Below, piece by piece: positions 1 to 11,203 of a stretch of 64,000 nt of DNA. Under the pieces are notes generated by a model. It was not told the origin of the DNA. It ran no database searches and saw nothing but the letters and a program-made list of their open reading frames with translations. This DNA is from Dryocosmus kuriphilus (lineage: Eukaryota > Arthropoda > Insecta > Hymenoptera > Cynipidae), in contig CM076189.1 of NCBI GenBank assembly GCA_038277395.1, positions 216,296,011-216,360,010 on the forward strand. The letters run 5' to 3'. Every line of letters begins with the position of its first letter. Position 1 is the stretch's first letter. The translations under genes and the position numbers were made by a program.

Positions 1-979
1 ACTTTACAATTTCAGATTGTAGTTCAGTTGACTCTTTTGATGATAGATTGGATGGTTGCCATTTAAGTTTTCAAGTTTAAATAAAGAAAATTATAGAGTT
101 AGTAAACCATAAACTTTTATTTTAAAAGGTTTAATGACTTCAATCTTTTTTTGTTTTTCACTATAAAAATAGAGATTTTTATGATTTTTCCCATTTCAGA
201 AATCACAAAATTATTGCCTTTCGGTATAGAGAATAAAGTGACAGATTAAAATCGAATAGCATAGAATTCTTGACTTTCTAAACATTATGCTGTTGAACGC
301 TTTGAAAATTACAGTTACACTATGAATCTCTCCAGTTTTCAAATTTTCATGACTTTTGAAGTGTTGAATTCGGAACTTCATAATTGTAAGTATTTGAAAA
401 TTTGTCCATTTGGACGCATGGAATTGTTCAAGAGTTTTAATTCGATCACCGAAGTTAATCAACTCTGGCCTCGTTTACACTCGGATGAGGGTCCTCGTAC
501 TAGACAAAATATAAATACAAGATTTTGCAATAGGTGAATGAACCGAGCTGTGCACTTTGCAAGACATTAATTTGAAAATATTTGGTTTCAAACACGACAC
601 AATTCAAAATTTTTTTCTTTTGTAAAACTTTAATTTATAATTGTGCTGTTTGAAAATCTCCAAATTTTGAAAGCTTCAAATTTTTAATCATATAATTTTT
701 AATGTCTAAGTCTTTTAATGGTTTAATTAGAACGGTTGTAATCAAATGTGATATTTATGAAATTAATTTTATCCTTAACTAAATTTATTTCCTTATCGGA
801 ATTCCCTAGAAGTTATTTTTCCTCGTTTCCATAAGGAATTAAGCTCAGCAAAAATTCGTTAAAAGGATTCTCCACTCTTATTATAAAAGTCTTAATTACA
901 CGGATCATAAAAACACCTTTTTTATAGAAAGGTATTCAGATGATCTGAATTCTTGATTAATTCTCTATGGTTTTCCTTC
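1..979. other. AT-rich sequence without recognisable gene
   Basis: No reading frame with splice signals, no RNA gene and no clear terminal repeats are visible. Short frames on both strands overlap one another and have no recognisable protein content. Confidence 0.5.
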
Positions 980-1116
980 TTTTAAAAAAAAATTAGACTG
1001 AACTTCCGAAAACGCTTTACCTCGGATTGCTTTGAAACTTGGTATACCCATGTAATTTGACTCCCTGATTACGAATATGACCATGAAAATTGGCGCAAAT
1101 GACATCTTCAAGATCT
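980..1116 (-). repeat. Left arm (outer part) of a split foldback element
   Basis: This stretch is an inverted copy of about 6445-6590; both share, in opposite orientation, segments such as CCTCGGATTGCTTTGAAACT and TTGGCGCAAATGACAT. The adjoining inner part of the arm lies at about 5640-5705 and matches 6388-6445. The two parts of the left arm are thus separated by the H-element cluster (1117-5624), which appears to have landed inside the arm. Confidence 0.6.
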
Positions 1117-1938
1117 TCTGCCCGCTTCGCGGGCACATTCTCAACGCGCACTTCGCGCGAAGTATGAGCGCGCCTGGCGCGCGTCTGTTGGCACTCGCAC
1201 TTCGCGCTCGACATTTGACTCGCGCTTCGCGCTCGATAGATTATTCACCTCGGGCTACGCGCTCGGTATTTATGGTTCGTTTAAACCTTTAAATTAAAAA
1301 TTACAAAAGAAATTATTTTACTTAAGGCTCTATCGCCCTTAAGGAATACATTCTCATCACGACACTCGCGCTTCGCGCTCGATAATTACATTTTTTTAAA
1401 ACACATTGTAGATTGGTAAAGTTTTTTTGAGATTTTCCCAATGTTTACAATACAGGATTTCGATTCTTAAAAGTAAAACGATGAGTCTTATAAATAAATT
1501 TTGTAGCTCTTTCCAAGGTGAACAATTCTGCTTGTTAATATTTTCTCATATCTTGCATGGTTTTGCTGAAAAGTAGTTTTCTTTATATTTCATAACATAT
1601 TTCACGAATAACTCAAAAACCACGCGTCTGCTCAAAAAAATGATAGATAGCAAATTTGTAGATCTTTTTGAGGTGAACAACCTTGTTTATTATCATTTTT
1701 TCGTATCTTGCATAGTTTGTCGGGAAATTTGAAATTTTTGATTTTTAATAACGTTTTATCATTCAAAACAAAAATCGTGCATTTGATCAAAAAATGCTTA
1801 AAACAAAATTTGTAGATCTTTTTGAATTTAACTTATTCTTTACCATTTTTTTCGTATCTTGAATATTTTGGCGGGAAACCATATTTTTAAAATTTTAATA
1901 GCATTTTGATGATCAAAAAACAAAAACCATTCATTTTT
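1117..1938 (-). mobile_element. H element copy 1, 3' part (HINE-like)
   Basis: It begins with the reverse complement of the family 3' end: TCTGCCCGC, a hairpin with GCGGGC, then CATTCTCA and the CG-rich block of GCGCTTCGCGC repeats. The CTTAAGG...CCTTAAG stem and the ~155-bp internal units follow. It stops in an internal unit at a T run where copy 2 begins. The rest of the copy resumes at 3218, so copy 2 is nested inside it. On its outer side this copy lacks the usual long T run (AGATCT precedes TCTGCC). Confidence 0.75.
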
Positions 1939-3217
1939 ACATTCTCATCAGAGAAGGTATTAGATTTATGCAAAATTTGACTTTCGCGGATTTCATGAAA
2001 TCTCCACGTTTTAAGACCTCCTGAATCCGAAAAAATGGTTTTTACGACCGTGTCTGTCTGTCTGTTGGCGTTGTCGTCGTTGTTGTCGTCGTCGTTGTTG
2101 TCGTCGTTGTCGTCGTGTCGTGTCGTTGTCGTTGTCGTCTGTTCCCACGATAACTTTCGAAGGACTAATCGGATTGGATTGCGCTTCGGCACACTTCTTT
2201 AAGGTCCAAAAAGAAAGGACGAGTTCGTTAACCAGCGGTTTTTGACGAACGATTATGGTTTTATCCATCAAAAACGGTTTTCACAAAATTAAAAAATCCA
2301 TTTTCCGGCTAAACTATGGGATAGAAAAAAAGCGTAAGAAAGTAAAATTGTTCATCTCAAAAAAATCTACAAATTTTGTCTTAACCGTTTTTTGATAAAA
2401 TGAACGGTTTTTGTTTTAATCAAGAAAACGCTATTAAAATTAAAAAACTGTGGTTTCCCGCCAAAATATTCAAGATACCAAAAAATGGTAAAGAACAAAG
2501 TTGTTCAATTTAAAAAGATCTACAAATTTTGTTTTAAGCATTTTTCATAAAATGCACGGTTTTTGTTTTAATCGATAAAACGTTATTAAAAATTAAAGAT
2601 TTCTAATTTTCCGCCAAACTATGGAAGATACGGAAAAATAATAATAAACAAAGTTGTTCGTCTCCAAATTGTCTACAAATTTGCTCTCTATCATTTTTTT
2701 GATCAGACGCGTAGTTTTTGAGTTATTCGTGAAATATGTTATGAAATATAAAGAAAACCACTTTTCAGCAAAACTGTGCAAGATATGAGAAAATATTAAC
2801 AAGCAGAATTGTTCACCTTGGAAATAGCTACAAAATTTATTTATAAGACTCATCGTTTTACTTTTAAGAATCGAAATCCTGTATTGTAAAAATTTGGAAA
2901 ATCAAAAAGAGCTTTACCAATCTATAATGTGCTTTAAAGAAACGTAATTATCGAGCGCGAAGCGCGAGTGTCATGATGAGAATGTATTCCTTAAGGGCGA
3001 TAGAGCCTTAAGTAAAATAATTTCTTTTGTAATTTCTAATTTAAAGGTTTATACGATCTATAAACACCGAGCGCGTAGCGCGAGGTGAATAATCTATCGA
3101 GCGCGAAGCGCGAGTGCCAACGGACGCGCACCCTAGGCGTGCTCATACTTCGCGCGAAGCGCGGCGCGCGTAGCGCGCGATGAGAATGTGCCCGCGCAGC
3201 GGGCAGATTTTTTCAAA
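1939..3217 (+). mobile_element. H element copy 2, complete and nested in copy 1
   Basis: The left end is ACATTCTCATC followed by AGAGAAGGTATTAG. A GTC/GTT microsatellite (about 2050-2140) follows, then four diverged ~155-bp units with the common core CGCCAAAATATTCAAGATAC or similar. Next come GAGCGCGAAGCGCGAG hairpins, the CCTTAAGGGCGATAGAGCC stem, GATGAGAATGT, and the terminal GCCCGC-GCGGGC hairpin with AGA before T. Sequence from copy 1 lies on both sides, with T runs at each junction. This fits insertion between T residues, as reported for Helentron-type elements. The family assignment is inferred from structure; no Rep/helicase gene is present. Confidence 0.7.
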
Positions 3218-3590
3218 GAACGGTTAAGACAAAATTTCTAGATTTTTTTGAGATGAACAATTTTACTTTCTTACATTTTTTTTGTATCCCATAGTTTAGC
3301 CGGAAAATGGATTTTTCGATTTTGTGAAAACCGTTTTTGATGGATAAAACCATAAACGTTGGTCAAAAGTGGCTGTTTAACGAACTCATCCTTACTTTTT
3401 ACGCTTTAAAGAAGTGTGCCAAAGCGCAACCCAATCCGATTAGTCCTTCGAAAGTTAACGCAACCACAGCGACGTCAACGATGCCGACAACAGACAGACA
3501 CCGTAGTAAAAAACCCCGTTTTTTCTGGAGGGGGGGGGGGGGGGGGGGTCAAATTTTACACAAATCTAATACCTTCTCTGATGAGAATGT
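3218..3590 (-). mobile_element. H element copy 1, 5' part
   Basis: It continues copy 1 exactly where 1938 broke off (AACGGTTAAGACAAAATT), runs through the conserved short frame, and ends at GATGAGAATGT (3580-3590). Where other copies have a GAC/AAC microsatellite, this one has a shortened version plus an 18-19 base G run near 3530-3548. Confidence 0.7.
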
Positions 3591-3662
3591 AAAAATTGCA
3601 TTTTTCAGCCAAACTATGTAAAAAATTAAGAAATTTACGTTTTAGATATAATTTCATTGATT

Positions 3663-3712
3663 GTTGAGCGCGAGAAACGTGATGAGAATGCGCCTGAGTA
3701 GGGGGCAGATTT
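3663..3712 (+). mobile_element. H element, isolated 3'-end remnant
   Basis: GAGCGCGAGAAACGTGATGA, then GAATGCGCCTGAGTAGGGGG and CAGATTTTT, match the last ~45 bases of the family (GATGAGAATGT, decayed terminal hairpin, CAGA and T run). Nothing else of the copy is present, and the hairpin no longer pairs well, so it is an old relic. Confidence 0.5.
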
Positions 3713-3758
3713 TTCAATAACTTTTAATAAATTTTTATTGACTGTATAGTAATGTATT

Positions 3759-5012
3759 ACATTCTCATCAGAGAAGGTATTAGATTTATGTAAAATTTGA
3801 CTTTCGCGGATTTCATGAAATCTCCACGTTTTGAGACCCCCTGAGTCAGAAAAAACAGTTTTTTACGACGGTGTCTGTCTGTTGTCGTCGTCGTTGTCGC
3901 CGTTGTCGTTTTCGTTGTCGTCGTTGTCGTCGTCGTCTGTGGTCGCGATAACTTTCGAAGGACTAGTCGGATTGGAGTGTGCTTTGGTACACTTCTTTAA
4001 GGGGTAAAAAGAAAGGACGAGTTCGTTAACCAGCGGTTTTTGACCAACGGTTATGGTTTTATTCATCAAAAACGGGTTTCACAAAATCAAAAAATCCATT
4101 TTCCGTCTAAACTATGGGAGATATACAAAAAAAAATGTAAGAAAGTAAAATTATTCATCTCAAAAAAATCTATAAATTTTTGTCTTAACCGTTTTTTGAT
4201 AAAATGAATGGTTTCTGTTTTAATCAACAAAACGCTATTAAAATTAAAAAACTATGGTTTCCCGCCAAAATATTCAAGATACAAAAAAATGGTAAGAAAC
4301 AAAGTTGTTCAGTTTAAAAAGATCTACAAATTTTGTTCCAAACATTTTTTGATAAAATGCACGGTTTTTGTTTTAATTGATAAAACGTTAGAAAAATCAA
4401 AAATTTCAAATTTCCCGCCAAACTATGCGAGATACGGAAAAATAATAATAAAAAAAGTTGTTCGCCTCAAAAGGATCTACAAATTTGCTCTCTATCATTT
4501 TTTTGAGCAGACGCGTAGTTTTTGAGTTATTCGTGAAATATGTTATGAAATATAAAGAAAACCACTTTTAAGCAAAACCATGCAAGATATGAGAAAATAT
4601 TAACAAGCAGAATTGTTCACCTTGGAAAGAGCTACAAAATTTATTCATAAGACTCATCGTTTTACTTTTAAGAATCGAAATCCTGTATTGTGAAAATTTT
4701 GAAAATCACTAAAAAACTTTACCAATCTACAATGTGTTTTAAAAAAATGTAATTATCGAGCGAGAAGCGCGAGTGTCATGCTGAGAATGTAATCCTTAAG
4801 GGCGATAGAGCCTTAAGTAAAATAATTTCTTTTGTAATGTTTAATTTAAAGGTTTATACGATCTATAAACACCGAGCGCGTAGCGCGAGGTGAATAATCT
4901 ATCGAGCGCGAAGCGCGAGTGCCAATAGACGCGCGCCCTAGGCGCGCTCATACTTCGCGCGAGGCGCGGCGCGCGTAGCGCGCGATGAGAATGTGCCCGT
5001 GAAGCGGGCAGA
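3759..5012 (+). mobile_element. H element copy, complete
   Basis: It runs from ACATTCTCATC at 3759 to the terminal hairpin GCCCGT...GCGGGC and AGA at 5012. A GTC microsatellite lies at about 3875-3940, with four ~155-bp units and the CG-rich tail in the standard order. Flanks are T-rich on both sides. The antisense short frame (MMNKTITVGQKPLVNELVLS...) is open. Confidence 0.75.
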
Positions 5013-5039
5013 TTTTTTTTTGATTAAAAGAACAGTATT

Positions 5040-5624
5040 ATACGTTTGATGAATAAAGTATGGGTGGTTTTAAGAGAATTTGTAGGTCTTTGGAAGGTAA
5101 ATAATTCTGCTTCTTGATATTTTCTCGTATCTCGCATACTTTTGCGGAAAAGTGGATTTTTTTATATGAATTAACATATTTCACGAATAACTTAAAGACC
5201 ATGCTTCTTTTCGAGAAAATGGTAGGGAGTAAATATGTAGATATTTTTGAGTTGAAGAACTTTGTTTATTATGATTTTTTTTGTATCTTGCATATTTTGG
5301 CGGGAAATTTGAATTTTTGATTTTTGGAAAGAATTTACCATGGATAAAACCAGAACCATTGTTCAAAACCTGCTGGTTGACGAACTCGTCCTTACTTTTT
5401 ACGCCTTGAAGAAGTATGCAAAAGCGCAATCCAATCCGATTAGTCCTTCGAAAGTTATCGTGCTAACAGACTACGACAACAACGGCAACGACGACGACAA
5501 TGACAGACACCAACGTAAAACCTGTTTTTCGGATTCAGGGGATCATGAAACGTCGAGATTTCCTGAAATTCGCGGAATTCAGTTTCCACATAAAACCAAT
5601 ACCTTCTCATTGAGATGAGAATGT
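5040..5624 (-). mobile_element. H element, old internally deleted copy
   Basis: The right end is GATGAGAATGT (5614-5624) and the microsatellite zone is short (about 5465-5505). Only one or two internal units remain, and the CG-rich 3' tail is missing. It is more diverged from the other copies than they are from each other, so it is probably one of the oldest. The short frame is nevertheless still open (5340-5618). Confidence 0.65.
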
Positions 5625-5639
5625 AAAAATTAAAAAAAG

Positions 5640-6216
5640 TATAAACCTTCACGTATGTTTTTTTTACGTTTATTTCAGTAAATTACGTAAAATTGACAAA
5701 AAATCCCCCGACAAAAATTGTAGACCTTCGAAAAATACACATTTTATGTTCAGAACATTTTTGCTCTACGACTGAAAGCTTTCGAGAAAATGGAAGATGA
5801 ATATGGGTTAGTGTGTCTGGGGCGGGAAGGCACCCCTGTGACTAGTCATAGAAATACTTTCAGTCAAATCACTAACCCTTTTCAGTGCTTTGCAGGGGCC
5901 GTCCATAAATCTCGTGATTGATTTTTCAGAATTTTTTTTTTAAATCCCTACCCCCTCACGTGATCGAACATGATTCTTTCTGTGACCTCCCCCCCCCCCC
6001 CCCCCCCATCCCCCCTCGAATATCACGTGATAATTTAATTTTAAATAATAAAAATTTATTAATTCCGGAAAAACATTTATAAATGATAATTTTTAAATAG
6101 ATTAAATAATTTTTATTAATAATTAGTTATAAACAAAAAATGCAACAGTACGAATTATAACGTGAATGGTTTGGAAACCCCCTCACTCCATCATGTGATC
6201 GACCATGATGTTTTTG

Positions 6217-6256
<40 letters not shown>

Positions 6257-6600
6257 TGACATTCGTGAGATTTATGGTCGGCCCCATATGCTGTATACGA
6301 GCAATATACGTCGCACCATATTTATCGTCCATTAACTCGAAAAGTTTTATGGTTAAGGTTAAGGTTTATGATTTATGTTTGATGATTTTTTGTCAATTTT
6401 ATGTATTTACTGAAATAAACGCAAAAAACATGGACGTTTTTTAGTTTTTTGAAGACTTGACTTTGAAAATGTCATTTGCGCCAATTTTTATGGTCATATT
6501 CGTAATCAGCAAGTCAAATTACATAAGTATACCAAGTTTCAAAGCAATCCGAGGTATCACGTTTTCGGAAGTTTATCCAAAGTTATTATCGCAAAAGAAG
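5640..6600. repeat. Inner left arm, centre and right arm of the split foldback
   Basis: About 5645-5705 (with ACGTTTATTTCAGTAAATTA) is inverted at 6388-6445 (with ACTGAAATAAACGCAAAAAA). The right arm continues to about 6590 and matches 980-1116. The centre carries a separate TIR element (5895-6285). A smaller inverted pair, GGGTTAGTG / CACTAACCC, lies at about 5806-5878. No coding content was recognised. Confidence 0.55.
5895..6285. mobile_element. Short TIR element with two long poly-C tracts
   Basis: Terminal inverted repeats are GGGGCCGTCCATAAATCTCG at the left and, as reverse complement, GGGGCCGACCATAAATCTCA at the right. Inside are two copies of a CACGTGATCGA / CATGTGATCGA motif, each followed by a C homopolymer: about 19 C at 5989-6007 and about 39 C at 6218-6256. 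It has no coding capacity. The superfamily is not determined and no clear target duplication was seen. Confidence 0.65.
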
Positions 6601-7429
6601 AAATTAGGGTCATTACTATATATCAGATGCTTGAATTTTCAAATGAAATGAATGTTTTTAATAAAACACTAGTCATATATCATTTATAAAAATGAGTATG
6701 AAGATGCCCAGGATTGAATAGAGTGTTTAAATGAGTGGCAGGTGACAACGAGTGCCCATAAATCTCGGGAGAAACGTCCTTGGGCAATTACTGCTTGAAC
6801 GATGCTCTAGTTTAAAAAGCTTGCGGATTAAGCAGGTCATGCATTGAATAGGATGTTGATAAATAGGCCATGTGCTTGAATCAAGCTCAACTTTATGAAT
6901 ATTTAATTTTTAGAGATAATATTTAGATGAGAAGGGAATCTACATTTTTCCTTAATTTTCCCTTCATAAAAGAAACTGCAGGAAAGAGGCTTTCTTGTGG
7001 AAAAAGGTTCTTTGACTCTTTCTTGAAGGACTTTCTGTACCACACGATTACTTCGAATTGGTGGTTAACCACTAGATACGACGCCACTTGAGCTGAGAGA
7101 AGTATATGCCCTTAAAGATTCGAACCTCGAGGCAGAATCTTAAGTCGGAACTATTTTGAGTAGAATTTCACATATCACTTATTGCACTCTCCAGAAGATA
7201 TGATAAAATATTTCCCCTTTCTTGAGTCTTGTTCAAAGAAGAAAATAAAGAGTCTCTTGAAGAAAGCCAGAGGCATGGGAAACCTCCAAGTACCTTTACG
7301 TACTTTCATTTATATTTCGAAATACAATTTCCTGTGGTCAGATAGTATTTCATGTTAAAATATTTTTTGTTATAGTATTATAATATTGTATCGTGGTTTA
7401 AACATTTCCAAAAATGTTGCAGTCATCAT
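6601..7429. other. No gene seen
   Basis: Moderately AT-rich sequence with no long frame, no tandem repeat and no inverted termini that I can see. A GGTTCGAATC on the minus strand near 7122-7131 has no matching A box and is not called a tRNA. Confidence 0.45.
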
Positions 7430-9671
7430 AGAGTGTCACCTATTCACCTTTTGTCACCTATTTCACCTATTTTGAAAATTTTGTCACCTTTTTCACCTAT
7501 TTGCAATTAACAGAAAGTAAAATGTTATTAAAAATTTTAATTCAGAATCATTGGTCGTCAAAATATGCTGTTTTTCAAAGAAAGCTTGAAATGAAAGGTC
7601 AGAACATCACCGTGTCTTATTTCTTCAGTTTAAAGTAAAGAAATGTTAAGACCAAAATTTGCAATATAAAAAAATATGTAATTTACAAAATACAAAAAAT
7701 GTGTTTTTTGCACGTCTTCAAATAATTTTAATTTCAACAACTTTTTTCAGTTTATAATTTTATATTATGTTTCGAATTTCAAAAATAGTGAGTTAAATTT
7801 GAAATGCTTTAAAATTTTAAGATTCCAAGTCGAAATAATGCATTTTTAACAAAATCATTAAATTTTCCACTAAAAATAACAGTTAAATTAAAAAAAAAAG
7901 TACTCATTTTCAAACAAAATAATAAACCTTCATTCAAAAATATTTATATTTTCAACAAGAGAAAATTAATTTTCAACGGAATAGTTTAATTTTTATTTAT
8001 TTATTTATTTAGAGGAATCCACGGGCAAGGCCCTTTATTACAGAAAAGTCTTAAACTTTTAACTGAAAAAAGACCAATTTTTAAGAAAGTCGTTGAATTA
8101 TCAACACAAAAAAGAGATTTTCAGTTGGGTAGTTGAATTCCCACACAAGATGAATTTTCAAACAAAAACATGATTTTTCAACCAAATGAATTTTTTATCG
8201 AAATTGTTCAACTAAAAAAAAATGATTAAACTTTCACTAAAAAAGTTCAATGCTCAACCAAAACAAAAACTAGTTTTCAGTGGAAAGGTTTAATCTTTAA
8301 CTGAAAAAGACCAATTTAAAAAAAAAGAAATTGAATTTACACACAAGAACTTAACTTTCAACCAAAATATTTGAACCTTTCATAAAAAAAGTTACATTTT
8401 CAAACAAAGAAATGAATTTTCCATAAAAAATATTATATTTTCAACAACAAAAAATTAGTTTTCAAAGGTATAGTTTATTTTTTAACTGAAAAAGACCAAT
8501 TTTTAACAAAATAGATAAACTTTCAACAATAAAAGATGAATTCTTAAACAAAAATGTTATAGTATTGACTTTAGAAGAAAAAGAAATATTATTATTCATA
8601 CAAAACTAGTTGAGTTATTAACCACAAAAAGATGAATTCTCAACAGCAACAAAATTAGTTTTCAACTAAAAATGAGTTTTTAACAAAATTGTTTAATTTA
8701 TAACAAAATATGGTAAATTTTTAACTATAAAATATAATTATCAACCAAAAAAGATGAATTCTTAACCAAAAATGTAATAGTTAACTTTTGAAGCAAAAAA
8801 ATATTACTTTTCAGCTAAAAATAGTTGAATTATCAACTCAAAAAAAAAAGGAATTTTCAGCTAACAAAAGTAAATTTCCATTCAAAATAAGTTTCATTTT
8901 TACCCATAAAAGATGAATTCTCAAAGAAAAATGTTGTGACTTTTGAAAAAAAGAAAATATTGTTTAAAAAGGATATAGTTAAGCTACTAACCCAAAAACA
9001 AAGTTTCAATAATGAACTTGACACCCAAGAAATATGCGTTTTCAATAACAAAAAAAATAATTTTCCGCTAAAAATTAATTTTTAACAAAATTATTGTATT
9101 TTTAACAAAATAGCTGAATTTTCAACCTAAAAGAATAATTCTAAATCAAAAAGATGAATTCTTAAACCAAAAATATAATCGTTGGTTTTTGAACCAAAAA
9201 ATATTATTTTGCAGATAAAAATATTGGAATTATGAACCCGAGAAAAAGAGATTTTCAATAAATAAAAATAGATTTTCCGTAAAAAATAATATAATTTCCA
9301 AGCAAACAGGTGAACTTTCAACAAAGAATTGACTTCTTCACCAATAACGTAATAGTTGAATTTTCGCCTAAGAGTGATGAATTTTCAACCAAATCATTTG
9401 ACATAATAACAGTCTGCCCTAATTTTTATTTTGCCGAATTATTCTTCGATCTTATATTTATATTCACAAATTACCATTTGTCATCATTTTTATTTTTTTT
9501 TGAATTTTCATTTTTTACACTTTTAATTTTTCGGAACTCTCCCTAACAAAATATCAATGAACATTTAGTTACATGTTCATTTAATTTATAAAACATTCTT
9601 GATGTCACCTTTTTTGCACAAAAGTCCACCTTTTCACCTTTTTTTAGCGATAATAGGTACTGTGATGACTG
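7430..9671. mobile_element. Non-autonomous TIR element with degenerate AT-rich repeats (E1)
   Basis: The ends are CAGTCATCATAG...CACCTATT at the left and, inverted, CAGTCATCACAGTACCTATT at the right, both followed by repeated TTTCACCTATTT/TTCACCTTTT motifs. The interior is about 2 kb of imperfect short repeats built around AACCAAAAA and GATGAATTTTCAAC. A second copy (E2) at 43.55-46.67 kb shares the order of the interior and the same right end. No transposase is visible and the superfamily is unknown. Confidence 0.6.
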
Positions 9672-9781
9672 ATGTTGGGTTTTCCTGAACAAGTAAAACC
9701 AAACATATTTTATTGGCATGCCAATAAACGATATTGCAATAGCGTTTGTGTCGATCTAAGCATTACCGACATTTACCAGCA

Positions 9782-11144
9782 TTAGGGCGTGTCAACAAAA
9801 AAAAAATTGTTTGCGTGAAGTTCTAATAGCAATGAAAACTTTCTTTTGGGTGTTAAAAACACTCCCTTAAAGCTTCATTTTAAAAAAATCTGCCCGCCTC
9901 GCGGGCACATTCTCACCGCGCGCTTCGCGCGAAGTATGGGCGCGCCTAGGGCGCTCGATCTGGCGGTCGTCGCGCTTCGCGCTCCGATATATTTAAGCCT
10001 CGCGCTTCGCGCTCGGATGTTTTTGGTCCTTGCACATCGTGCTTGGTATTCGTTACGTGGGTCTTAAAATTTCAAAGCACCTATGTTTAATGAGATTATT
10101 AAATTTGAATTTTGTATTAAAAATTACAAAGGAAATTTTTTTACTTAAGGCTCTATCGACCTTAAGGAATACAGTCTCATCATGACACTCGCGTTTCGCG
10201 CTCGACAATTGATTTTTTTTTTTTAAAATCCATTGTAGATTAGTTAAAGCTAAAAAAAGTTTCTATGATGCCATGCGAAAAAATTAATAGTTTCCCTGGA
10301 ATTCAATCGTGAATATTCAACCCCTCGTAGGGGTGGAAAAACGTAAAAATCGGGTGTTGTGCCCCAGCACAAAAATGTAATAATTATCCCTACATTTCGT
10401 AGATTTAAACTATAGCCGTAAAATTCACCTTTATTTATTTATGATTTTTTTTTTAATTCAATATTTTAACATTTTTTTGAAGGGTGAAGAAACTATTTTA
10501 AGGGGGATATTGCTATACAAAATCGACGCGAAAGCGCAGGAGTTACATTTTAGCACCAATCCACGCATCATCTCCTTTCATCCCCTAAAAGTTGTCCCAA
10601 CCCCTTAGAGTTACGAAAACTCAGTTTTAGTATTACAAGAACTCACAGAATCTACTGTCAAAAATTCAGCTTTCAGAAAATTTTTTCGTTTTTCAAAATA
10701 CAGTTTGACTGTACTATTATATATTATTGTTGCAACATATTGCAAATAGATTCGCATTAACGTATATTACACATTATATGGTCAAATAGTTAATAAATTT
10801 ACCGTAACTCTGGGAAAATAGGGAAAAAGTGGACTTTTTTCGATTTTTTGAAATTTCAAAGTCATTTAGGAGGGTAAAAAATATCTTAATAGAATTCTCG
10901 CTGTACAGGTATAAATCGGCTAGCTTTGAACTATCTTTATTGATAATTTAAATGGAAAAGAAAAATTTTCTGGTTTTCAGATTTGAAAAAGTGTGTCGTT
11001 TTTTGTGACCTTTGGCTATATCTACGATGCGGACACAGAAGGGATTTTTTTATGAAACTTTAAGGGAAGGTTTTTGACTCCCAAAAGAAAGTTTTAATTG
11101 CTATTAGAATGTCGCGCAAATAACTTTTTTTCGATATGCCCTAA
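9782..11144. mobile_element. TIR element carrying an H fragment
   Basis: About 100 bp at the left end (TTAGGGCGTGTCAAC...CTAATAGCAATGAAAACTTTC) is inverted at 11045-11144 (AGAAAGTTTTAATTGCTATT ... TATGCCCTAA). The interior contains an H-family 3' fragment (9889-10255) and about 800 bp of AT-rich sequence with no convincing reading frame. It is a non-autonomous DNA element of unknown superfamily. Confidence 0.55.
9889..10255 (-). mobile_element. H element 3'-end fragment inside a TIR element
   Basis: It starts with TCTGCCCGCCTCGCGGGC and continues through the GCGCTTCGCGCTC repeats, the TTAAGGCTCTATCG stem and ATTCTCATCATGACACTCGCG-type sequence. It stops near the TCCATTGTAGATTAG segment, and the internal units, microsatellite and 5' end are missing. 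The left junction has an A run (T run in element orientation). Its position inside the 9782-11144 element makes it younger than that element. Confidence 0.7.
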
Positions 11145-11203
11145 AAAACATCTGTTGCATTTGAGGGTTCGTGTCCATACTAAATTACAGAACTTCTTTT
11201 ATG

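Noticed and set aside
1120..1260. GCGC-rich palindromes as bacterial contamination or a CpG island
   Set aside because: The same block recurs in every H copy at the same place, so it belongs to the transposon.
7121..7131. GGTTCGAATC B box of a tRNA on the minus strand
   Set aside because: No A box or pairing stems at the required distance.
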